A stretch of DNA of 5,138 nucleotides, taken from Planctomycetota bacterium (lineage in GTDB: Bacteria; Planctomycetota; UBA11346). The position numbers were made by a program, and so were the translations under genes. Within the stretch, counting starts at the first letter, position 1; each line of letters opens with the position of its first letter. Below are positions 1-5,138 of the stretch, piece by piece. Location of the stretch: NCBI GenBank assembly GCA_007131555.1, contig SLQH01000131.1, positions 1-5,138 of the forward strand, in the 5' to 3' direction. A model generated the notes under the pieces. It did no database searches, was not told the DNA's origin, and saw nothing but the letters and a program-made list of their open reading frames with translations.

Positions 1-1
1 A

Positions 2-976
2 CCGGGCGGCGGTCATTTCCCCCTCTCGGAGCGCAACGCCCGACTGGCGGCCCTGTTCCTGGAGCGGGCCGCGGCCGCCCGCATCCCCGCCGACTGGGAC
101 CCGACCAGCGGCGTGGCCCCGACCTTGCAGGCCATCGACGTCAACAGCGGTTGGTTGATGGACCTTGATCTGGCCGCCGCCGCGCCCCAGCCCTCGGCCC
201 CGGTCGCCGCCTACCAGGGCGATCCCGCCAAGGCCGGCTGGATCTTCGATCAGGCCATGGCCGACCACATCGCCGGCTACCATCAGGGCCTGACCGGACG
301 GCAGGATCAGTTCCTGCGCTGGCAGGATGGCCACTGGCTCGACGCCGGAGTCCGGCATTTCTTCACCAATCTGCAGTGGGTCGATGACGGCGCCACCTTC
401 CAGGTCCATCCGGCCTATGCCGACCGCGTTCCGGGCAGCGACAACAACCGCCCCCGCTGGGACCGGGCCGGCGAGGAGGTCGGCCATGCCGCGGTCCCGA
501 TCCGGGTGATCGCCAACGGCGGACCGATCGAGGCCGTGGGCGAGCACCGCCTGCGCATCCGCTACAGCACCGTCCACCCCATCACCGATCGCCATCGCCC
601 GACCTTCCTGGCCTTCAGCCCCGGCGATGACCAGTTCCGCCATACCGAACTGATCGGCATGATGCCGCGCGGCTTCCGGGGCCTCAACCGGGGAGCCGCC
701 CAGGCCATCACCTTCGAGCCCCTGGCCGACATCCCCCTGGGCACCACCGAAGTGCCACTCACGGCTCACAGCGATGCCGCATTGCCCGTAGAATTCTACA
801 TCGGCGTCGGCCCGGCGGTGGTCGAGGGAAGCACCCTGCGGATCACCGACCTGCCCCCCCGCGCCAGCCTGCCGATCACCATCGAGGTGGTCGCCTGGCA
901 GTTCGGCCGGGGCAACGACCCCCAGGTGCGGAGCGCTGAACCGGTGACACAGCGTTTCCAAATCGTGGCCCCATAG
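2..976 (+). CDS. Putative alpha/beta-hydrolase-like protein, C-terminal part (5' truncated)
   Basis: The frame is open from the first complete codon at the window edge to a TAG stop, giving 324 visible residues with no internal stop. A GTG at 113 could be read as a start, but the codons before it are coding-like (GGGHFPLSERNARLAALFLE and an alanine-rich helix), so the true start is upstream of the window. The GGGHF stretch (visible residues 2-6) followed by an amphipathic helix resembles the region around the catalytic histidine of alpha/beta hydrolases. The rest is a Trp/His-rich segment (QFLRWQDGHW, GVRHFFTNLQWVDDG) and then a beta-strand-rich region resembling an immunoglobulin- or fibronectin-like domain (IPIRVIANGGPIEAVGEH is the style; IEVVAWQFGRG near the end). 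No transmembrane segment is visible in this part. The family assignment rests on remembered similarity to uncharacterised hydrolases of environmental bacteria and is tentative; the coding call is firm. It is separated from the efflux operon by 393 bases of repeats and regulatory DNA, so no functional link is implied. Confidence 0.72.
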   Translation, partial: PGGGHFPLSERNARLAALFLERAAAARIPADWDPTSGVAPTLQAIDVNSGWLMDLDLAAAAPQPSAPVAAYQGDPAKAGWIFDQAMADHIAGYHQGLTGRQDQFLRWQDGHWLDAGVRHFFTNLQWVDDGATFQVHPAYADRVPGSDNNRPRWDRAGEEVGHAAVPIRVIANGGPIEAVGEHRLRIRYSTVHPITDRHRPTFLAFSPGDDQFRHTELIGMMPRGFRGLNRGAAQAITFEPLADIPLGTTEVPLTAHSDAALPVEFYIGVGPAVVEGSTLRITDLPPRASLPITIEVVAWQFGRGNDPQVRSAEPVTQRFQIVAP

Positions 977-1013
977 GGGCAACGTACAGCAGTCTTTGAT
1001 CGATTGTTTTTCT

Positions 1014-1037
1014 CACGGAGGCACGGAGACACAGAGG
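1014..1037. repeat. Three tandem 8-mers (CACGGAGG-type dispersed repeat)
   Basis: CACGGAGG (1014-1021), CACGGAGA (1022-1029) and CACAGAGG (1030-1037) lie head to tail, preceded by TTTTTCT. This purine-rich 8-mer motif is, from general knowledge, a widely dispersed intergenic repeat in many environmental bacterial genomes, often near genes for GxxExxY or four-helix-bundle (23S intervening-sequence-type) proteins. No such gene is present here, so this looks like a short remnant or solo copy. Its function is unknown. Confidence 0.7.
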
Positions 1038-1043
1038 GGCAGA

Positions 1044-1055
1044 CAACGATCGTTG
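1044..1055. repeat. 12-bp perfect palindrome
   Basis: CAACGATCGTTG equals its own reverse complement and lies seven bases after the octamer repeat. It could be a dimeric protein binding site or simply part of the repeat module. No adjacent promoter is recognisable, so no role is assigned. Confidence 0.4.
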
Positions 1056-1085
1056 GCCGCCCTGTACATGACATCTCGACGTAGC

Positions 1086-1241
1086 TCATAGGACGCAACA
1101 CCGTAGCGCCGGCTTCAGCCGGCACGGATGGCAGGCTTCAGCCTGCCGAAGCATGACCTGTTCCACGATCACTTCCGACTGGAAGAATTTCTTGAGCACA
1201 CTGCGTGCTTGAACGACCATTGACACCACCTCATCAAACCG
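1086..1241 (-). pseudogene. Small protein-like open frame between REP arms, possible gene remnant
   Basis: On the minus strand an open frame follows an in-frame TAG (1242-1244) and runs to a TGA at 1086-1088; the first ATG is at 1218-1220 and would give 44 residues. The first part (FDEVVSMVVQARSVLKKFF, then a QSEVIVEQVML stretch) looks like an amphipathic helix from a real protein. The remainder reads straight through the two REP hairpins (HPCRLKPALR) and is not protein-like. No ribosome binding site stands out upstream of the ATG. The likeliest explanations are a fragment of a gene carried or broken by the repeat element, or chance. I do not recognise a family. Confidence 0.2.
1103..1147 (+). 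repeat. Forward REP arm: GTAG head plus two TTCA-loop hairpins
   Basis: GTAG (1103-1106) is followed by two stable hairpins with stems of 6 and 7 bp and the same TTCA loop, separated by ACGGAT. The shared loop and GGCTTCAGCC core indicate a duplicated REP unit rather than two unrelated hairpins. Confidence 0.7.
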
Positions 1242-1271
1242 CTACCGCAGTGGGCTGAAGCCAGCGCTAGC
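1241..1271 (-). repeat. Inverted, degenerate REP arm
   Basis: Read on the minus strand this is CTAGCGCTGGCTTCAGCC followed by CACTGCGGTAGC, that is, the same TAGCGC-GGCTTCAGCC core as the forward arm. Its lower stem is imperfect (mismatches at 1245/1267 and 1249/1263), suggesting drift. It ends 12 bases before the candidate -35 box of the efflux operon. Confidence 0.6.
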
Positions 1272-1283
1272 AACGAACGCTCT

Positions 1284-1312
1284 TTGTGTCACAATGCCCT
1301 GTATTGTATGAT
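1284..1312 (+). promoter_or_regulatory. Candidate sigma70-type promoter of the efflux operon
   Basis: A -35-like TTGTGT (1284-1289) and a -10-like TATGAT (1307-1312, five of six matches to TATAAT) are separated by exactly 17 bp in a locally AT-rich patch. The -35 is weak (only TTG matches well). Transcription would begin near 1319, leaving a leader of about 50 nt before the adaptor's ATG. This placement also argues against translation starting at the in-frame GTG at 1286, which sits inside the promoter. Confidence 0.5.
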
Positions 1313-1314
1313 AC
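1284..1314. promoter_or_regulatory. Palindromic putative operator sites overlapping the promoter
   Basis: Two short perfect palindromes flank the spacer: TTGTG-T-CACAA (1284-1294) covers the -35 and GTAT-G-ATAC (1306-1314) covers the -10. RND efflux operons are commonly controlled by a repressor or activator that binds such symmetric sites, so this is a plausible operator. No regulator gene is in the window and no specific family can be named. Confidence 0.35.
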
Positions 1315-1359
1315 CTGTCCGCAAATCCACGCGCGCTTCCCGCCCCCTGCACCCCGCCC

Positions 1360-1363
1360 GGAG
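1360..1363 (+). promoter_or_regulatory. Ribosome binding site fixing the adaptor start
   Basis: GGAG lies six bases before ATG 1370-1372. No comparable site precedes the upstream in-frame GTG at 1286, whose 28-residue extension (Pro- and Cys-containing, not signal-like) would also bury the membrane anchor. This supports 1370 as the start. Confidence 0.6.
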
Positions 1364-1369
1364 CATGGC

Positions 1370-2461
1370 ATGACATCATCCGCACCGTCCTGTTGTCCAC
1401 GCCTGCGCCTCTGGTTGCTGCCGCTGGTGGCCGCCGGCCTGGGCCTGGTCGTCGGCCTGCTGGCCGGTCGTAGCACCGGGGACGGCCCGACGCCTGATGG
1501 CCACAGCAGCGCCACCACCCTGGCCACGCCCGCACGCCAGGAGCAGGTCCAGGTGCTCCACCAGGCCCAGTGGCATGAGGCGGTCGGGACCATCGCCGCC
1601 CGCCACAGCAGCACCCTGTCGGCCCGGATCCAGGCCCAGGTGGTGGCGGTGGAGGTCGAGGCCGGCAACACGGTGGAGGCCGATCAGGTGGTCATCCGTC
1701 TACAGAGCGATGAACTCCAGGCCCGGTTGTCGCAGGCTGGCAGCGCCCTGGCTGCGGCCCGGGCCCAGGCCACCGTGGCCCGCCAGGCCTACGAACGCAT
1801 CGTCGCCCTGCATGAGGCCGGCACCGCCACCAATGAGCAACGCGAACAGGCCGAGGCCCGCCATCTGGCAGCCATGGCCGAACTGGAGGCCAGCGAGCAA
1901 CGGCGGCGGGAGGCCGAGGTCTTTGCCGGCTACACCACCATCACCGCCCCCCTGGGCGGGCTGGTGGCTGAGCGCCTGGTCGAGCCGGGCGACCTGGTGT
2001 GGCCGGGCCGGGCCATGCTGGTGATCCACGATCCCCGCCATCTGCGTCTGGAGGCCGACATCCGCGAGGGCCTGATCGACCGCATCACCGTCGGCCAGGA
2101 GCTGACCGTCGATGTGCGGGCCCTGGGCCGGCTGATCACGGCCCCGGTCGAGGACATCATCCCGGTGGCCGATCCGGCCAGCCGCAGCCTGCGGGTCCGC
2201 CTTGGCCTGGGTGAGGTCGAAGGGGCCTATCCCGGCATGTTCGCCACCCTGCGCGTGCCCCTCGATTCCCGCCCGACCCTGTTGGTACCGGAAACGGCGA
2301 TCAGCATCGTCGGCCAGCTGGCCACGGTCCGCTGTCGCGACGAGGATGGCCTCTGGCGCCGACGCTATGTGACCCTGGGCGCCCGTCACGACCAGCAGCG
2401 TGAGGTCCTCTCAGGCCTGCGACCGGGTGACCAGATCGGCTGGGACGAGGCCCCGCGATGA
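1370..2461 (+). CDS. RND efflux periplasmic adaptor subunit (membrane fusion protein)
   Basis: This 363-residue protein is the adaptor of a tripartite efflux pump, bridging the inner-membrane RND transporter and an outer-membrane TolC-type channel. Residues about 13-33 form one hydrophobic N-terminal segment (LWLLPLVAAGLGLVVGLLAG) after an Arg-containing start. No lipobox follows it, so it is probably membrane-anchored rather than a lipoprotein. Residues 85-111 are the first half of the lipoyl/barrel-sandwich domain (VVAVEVEAGNTVEADQVV). Residues about 112-186 are an Ala/Glu/Gln-rich alpha-helical hairpin. Residues 188-225 are the second lipoyl half (ITAPLGGLVAERLVEPGD at 191-208), followed by the beta-barrel and membrane-proximal domains (VPETAISIVG). 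The hairpin tip has R143, L147 and T154 spaced like the RLS motif of AcrA-type adaptors, with Thr in place of Ser. Length is normal for the family. It overlaps the pump gene by ATGA, which implies translational coupling. The family is clear; the substrate cannot be told. Confidence 0.94.
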   Translation: MTSSAPSCCPRLRLWLLPLVAAGLGLVVGLLAGRSTGDGPTPDGHSSATTLATPARQEQVQVLHQAQWHEAVGTIAARHSSTLSARIQAQVVAVEVEAGNTVEADQVVIRLQSDELQARLSQAGSALAAARAQATVARQAYERIVALHEAGTATNEQREQAEARHLAAMAELEASEQRRREAEVFAGYTTITAPLGGLVAERLVEPGDLVWPGRAMLVIHDPRHLRLEADIREGLIDRITVGQELTVDVRALGRLITAPVEDIIPVADPASRSLRVRLGLGEVEGAYPGMFATLRVPLDSRPTLLVPETAISIVGQLATVRCRDEDGLWRRRYVTLGARHDQQREVLSGLRPGDQIGWDEAPR

Positions 2462-5138
2462 CCCCCGCCGCCCCACTGGACCCGGCCCCGCGTGGCCTGA
2501 TCGCCGCCGTCGTCGAACGCTTCCTCGGTGGTCAGCTGGCGATCATCGTGGTCATCGCCGCCCTGTGCCTGGGCCTGGCAGCCATCCTCCTGACCCCGCG
2601 CGAGGAGGATCCCCAGATCGTCGTGCCCCTGGCCGACATCGTGGTGGCAGCACCGGGAGCCAGCGCCGAGGAGGTCGAGCAGCTGGTCACCACCCCCCTC
2701 GAACGCTTCCTGTGGCAGATCGACGGGGTCGAGTACGTCTATTCGGTCAGCCATCGCGATCAGGCGGTGGTGACGGTCCGCTTCTTCGTCGGCGAGGACC
2801 GCGAGGCCTCCCTGATCAAGCTCCACAACCGCCTCCAGATGCATCTCGACCAGGCCCCGCCGATCGTCGCCTCGTGGCTGGTGCGGCCGATCGAGATCGA
2901 CGATGTGCCGATCATCACCCTCACCCTGCACAGCCGCCGCCACGACGACCACGCCCTGCACCGCATCGGCACCGAGGTCCTGGCCCGCCTGGAGCGGATT
3001 CCCGACATCTCCCGCACCGCCATCCATGGCGGCCGCCGCCGGGTGGTGGCGGTGACCCCGGATGTCGAGGCCCTGCACGCCCGCGGCCTGAGCCTGCTGC
3101 ACCTGCGCCAAGCCCTGGCCCAGGCTGATGGCCGCTCGCCAGATGCCGCCTTCGACCTGCTGGATGCCCGTCAGCCCCTGTCGACCCAGCCCCTGCTGCG
3201 CGATGCCGAGGCCGTGGCCGAGGTGGTGGTGGGGGTCCACAACGGGGTCCCGGTCAGCCTGCGCGAGGTGGCCGCCATCAGCGATGGCCCCGAGGAGCCG
3301 CACCAGGCGGTCCGCATGGGGCGGCCCGGATGGGACAACTCACGTCCGGCCGTGACCCTGGCCCTGGCCAAGAAGCGCGGCACCAATGCCGTGGTCGTGG
3401 CCGATGCGGTGATCGCCGCCATGCAGCGGCTTGATCAGGAGATCCTGCCGGACGGGGTCGAGTGGGACATCACCCGCAACTATGGCGCCACCGCCGATGC
3501 CAAGGTCGACGAACTGCTCTCATCCCTGCTGTTCGCCATGATCAGCGTGGTCGGCCTGCTGCTGTTCACCCTGGGCTGGCGCGAGGGCCTGATCGTGGCC
3601 CTGGCGGTGCCGATCAGCTTCGCCCTGGCCCTGTTCGTCAACTACGCCGCCGGCTACACCATCAACCGGGTCACCCTGTTCGCCCTGATCCTGACCCTGG
3701 GCCTGGTGGTGGACGACCCCATCACCAATGTCGACAACATCCAGCGCCACATCCTGCTGGGCCGCGACGGCCCGCGCCGGGCCACCCTGCGGGCGGTCAG
3801 CGAGGTCCTGCCGCCGGTGATCATGTCGACCCTGGCGATCATCGTCAGCTTCCTGCCGATGTTCTTCATCACCGGCATGATGGGCCCCTACATGCAGCCG
3901 ATGGCCGTCAACGTGCCTCTGACGGTGATCTTCTCGACCGTCGCCGCCCTGTCGGTGGTGCCGTGGGCGGCCCATCGCCTGCTGCGCCATCGCCGCCCAT
4001 CACGTGCCGACGACGGTGTCATCCAGGAAACCCGTCTGTACCGGCTCTACGCTGCGGTCATGACCCCCCTCCTTGATCGGCGCTGGGCCCGCTGGAGCCT
4101 GCTGGGTGGCATCGTCATGGCCCTGGGGGTCTGCGGCCTGCTGGTCATCCTGCGCCAGGTGCCGATGAAGATGCTGCCCTTCGACAACAAGGATGAACTG
4201 CAACTGGTCATCGACCTGCCTGAGGGCAGCACCCTGGACCACAGCCGGGCGGTGGTCGCGGCCTTTGAACGCCAGGTCGCCACCATCCCCGAGGTGGTCG
4301 CCTTCCAGAGCTACACCGGCACCCACAGCCCGATCGACTTCAACGGCCTGGTCCGTCATCATTATTTCCGCCAGCAGCCGCATCAGGCCGACCTGCGTCT
4401 GATCCTGCGCGACAAGGCCCAGCGCCAGCGCCAGAGCCACGCCATCGCCCTGGCCATCCGCCCCGACCTGGAGGCCCTGGCCGAGCGCCTGGGCGTACGC
4501 CTGCAGATCATCGAGAGCCCACCCGGTCCACCGGTGGTGGCCACCGTGGTGGCCGAGGTCTACGGCGGCGAGGACCGCCCCTACGCCGACCTGGTCGCCA
4601 CCGCCCAGACCATCGCCGACCATGCCGCCCACCAGCCCGGCCTGCACGACATCAGCATCTCGGCTGAAGCCCCCCGCCGGCGCCTTGATCTGGAACTGGA
4701 CCAGGTCAAGGCCGCCCTGCACGGCCTCGACGCCCACCACGCGGCAGCCCTGATCCACCTCGCCGTGGCCGGTCAGGACGTGGCCACCCTCCATCGTCAC
4801 AGCGAACGCCATAGCATCCCGGTGCGCCTGCGCCTGGCCCCAGCCGACCGCGCCGGACCGGTCCCCCTGGGCCGTCTCGGCCTGCCCGGTGCCGATAGCA
4901 GCCTGGTCACCCTGGCCGAGATCGGGCGCTGTGTCGAAACCGCCCACGACCAGCCGATCTACCGCAAGAACCTCCAGCGGGTGGCCTACGTCTTCGCCGA
5001 CAGCATCGGCGTGGCGCCGGCCGAATCGGTCATCGATCTCGCCGCCCGCCTGGGCCAGGAGCCCCTGGCCGATGACCTGCGCGTGGTCTGGAGCGGCGAG
5101 GGCGAATGGAAGATCACCGTCGATGTCTTCCGCGACCT
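2458..5138 (+). CDS. RND efflux transporter permease subunit (AcrB-type), 3' truncated
   Basis: The frame is open from ATG 2458 to the window edge (893 residues); GAG G at 2447-2450 is a fitting ribosome binding site. It encodes the proton-driven inner-membrane pump. TM1 is at about 27-45, followed by REEDPQIVVPLADI (48-61) and the first porter region with PGASAEEVEQLVTTPLER. TM2-TM6 lie at about 353-373, 378-398, 405-425, 454-474 and 486-508, and TM7 at about 547-566. TM4 carries the adjacent aspartates D419 and D420 (LGLVVDDPITNVDN), equivalent to the proton-relay Asp407/Asp408 of AcrB. After TM7 come MKMLPFDNKDE (570-580), DFNGLVRHHYFRQQ (627-640) and PPGPPVVATVVAEVYGG (688-704). I recall the last two as marks of an uncharacterised RND subgroup distinct from classical AcrB and CusA. 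The sequence ends just before TM8, so the relay lysine and arginine of TM10-TM12 cannot be checked. Full length is probably near 1,050-1,100 residues. Substrate is unknown; the paired aspartates fit organic-compound exporters better than the single-Asp metal-exporting type. Confidence 0.96.
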   Translation, partial: MTPAAPLDPAPRGLIAAVVERFLGGQLAIIVVIAALCLGLAAILLTPREEDPQIVVPLADIVVAAPGASAEEVEQLVTTPLERFLWQIDGVEYVYSVSHRDQAVVTVRFFVGEDREASLIKLHNRLQMHLDQAPPIVASWLVRPIEIDDVPIITLTLHSRRHDDHALHRIGTEVLARLERIPDISRTAIHGGRRRVVAVTPDVEALHARGLSLLHLRQALAQADGRSPDAAFDLLDARQPLSTQPLLRDAEAVAEVVVGVHNGVPVSLREVAAISDGPEEPHQAVRMGRPGWDNSRPAVTLALAKKRGTNAVVVADAVIAAMQRLDQEILPDGVEWDITRNYGATADAKVDELLSSLLFAMISVVGLLLFTLGWREGLIVALAVPISFALALFVNYAAGYTINRVTLFALILTLGLVVDDPITNVDNIQRHILLGRDGPRRATLRAVSEVLPPVIMSTLAIIVSFLPMFFITGMMGPYMQPMAVNVPLTVIFSTVAALSVVPWAAHRLLRHRRPSRADDGVIQETRLYRLYAAVMTPLLDRRWARWSLLGGIVMALGVCGLLVILRQVPMKMLPFDNKDELQLVIDLPEGSTLDHSRAVVAAFERQVATIPEVVAFQSYTGTHSPIDFNGLVRHHYFRQQPHQADLRLILRDKAQRQRQSHAIALAIRPDLEALAERLGVRLQIIESPPGPPVVATVVAEVYGGEDRPYADLVATAQTIADHAAHQPGLHDISISAEAPRRRLDLELDQVKAALHGLDAHHAAALIHLAVAGQDVATLHRHSERHSIPVRLRLAPADRAGPVPLGRLGLPGADSSLVTLAEIGRCVETAHDQPIYRKNLQRVAYVFADSIGVAPAESVIDLAARLGQEPLADDLRVVWSGEGEWKITVDVFRD

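Larger units (their letters stand above)
1103..1271. repeat. REPIN-like hairpin-rich element with inverted REP arms
   Basis: The outer arms are an imperfect inverted repeat: TAGCGCCGGCTTCAGCC at 1104-1120 matches the reverse complement of 1253-1269 at 16 of 17 positions. Between and within them lie five potential stem-loops: GCCGGC-TTCA-GCCGGC (1108-1123), GGCAGGC-TTCA-GCCTGCC (1130-1147), CTTCC-GACT-GGAAG (1172-1185), a wobble-containing stem around AGCAC/GTGCT (1192-1212), and an imperfect GCTA/TAGC stem with inner CGC/GCG and GGC/GCC pairs (1241-1271). GTAG at the head of a GC-rich hairpin is typical of REP sequences mobilised by RAYT (REP-associated tyrosine) transposases. A RAYT gene is not in this window, so the element would be non-autonomous. 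REP hairpins can also stop transcription or stabilise mRNA ends, which would help insulate the upstream gene from the efflux operon. Confidence 0.65.

Noticed and set aside
968..980. GCCCC-ATA-GGGGC hairpin over the stop codon of the first gene as an intrinsic terminator
   Set aside because: The stem is only 5 bp with a 3-base loop and no U-tract directly follows; the T-run comes about 25 bases later, so it is not a convincing terminator.
1014..1037. CRISPR-like array
   Set aside because: The 8-mers are directly adjacent with no spacers, and there are no cas genes in the window.
796..1125. Minus-strand open frame spanning the end of the first gene and the REP hairpins
   Set aside because: It is antisense to the first gene, and its N-terminus (MPAEAGATVLRP) is a translation of the REP hairpin.
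1153..1215. Small plus-strand frame starting ATGACC inside the REPIN-like element
   Set aside because: Only 19-20 codons, no ribosome binding site, and it overlaps predicted stem-loops; indistinguishable from chance.
1286..1369. GTG at 1286 as start of the adaptor
   Set aside because: The GTG sits inside the candidate promoter, has no ribosome binding site, and adds a non-conserved-looking 28-residue extension; ATG 1370 has GGAG at proper spacing and puts the membrane anchor near the N-terminus.
1700..2389. Minus-strand open frame (229 codons) opposite the adaptor gene
   Set aside because: Antisense to the lipoyl and hairpin domains of a well-supported adaptor; composition is that of a shadow frame.
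2386..3303. Long minus-strand open frame (305 codons) opposite the pump gene
   Set aside because: It lies wholly antisense to a clear RND gene with conserved motifs. Its Gly/Asp/Gln/His-rich, low-complexity product is what the complement of GCC/CTG/ATC-rich codons produces.
4000..4947. Long minus-strand open frame (315 codons) opposite the pump's porter domain
   Set aside because: Same cause: a GC-biased shadow (GQGDQAAIGTGQAE-type composition) with no recognisable domain, antisense to conserved pump sequence.

Overview
The window is one strand of GC-rich bacterial DNA (strong preference for GCC, CTG, GTC and ATC codons). It carries three protein genes, all reading rightward, and one AT-richer intergenic stretch full of repeats. 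The taxon cannot be fixed from this sequence alone. The CACGGAGG-type octamer repeat, the GTAG-headed REP hairpins and the hydrolase-like first gene would fit a Gram-negative environmental bacterium, possibly of the PVC group (Planctomycetota/Verrucomicrobiota). That placement is a low-confidence inference.

Layout. Bases 2-976 hold the 3' part of a gene for a putative alpha/beta-hydrolase-like protein with a long beta-rich C-terminal extension; its start lies off the left edge. Bases 977-1369 contain no convincing gene. They hold three tandem 8-mers (1014-1037), a 12-bp palindrome (1044-1055), a hairpin-rich REPIN-like element bounded by inverted REP arms (about 1103-1271), and then a good candidate promoter with overlapping palindromes (1284-1314) and a ribosome binding site (1360-1363). 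Bases 1370-2461 encode an RND-type periplasmic adaptor (membrane fusion protein). Bases 2458-5138 encode the first 893 residues of the cognate RND inner-membrane pump, which runs off the right edge just before its second block of membrane helices.

How the genes work together. The adaptor and pump overlap by four bases (ATGA) and are almost certainly one translationally coupled operon transcribed from the promoter near 1284-1312. They form the inner two parts of a tripartite proton-driven efflux system. No TolC-type outer-membrane factor is in the window, although the adaptor keeps a recognisable RLS-like tip motif for docking to one. The upstream hydrolase-like gene is separated by the repeats and the promoter and is probably an independent unit.

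No wholly new multi-gene system is visible. The least explained sequence is the REPIN-like, multi-hairpin cassette directly upstream of the efflux promoter, with a small protein-like open frame between its arms.
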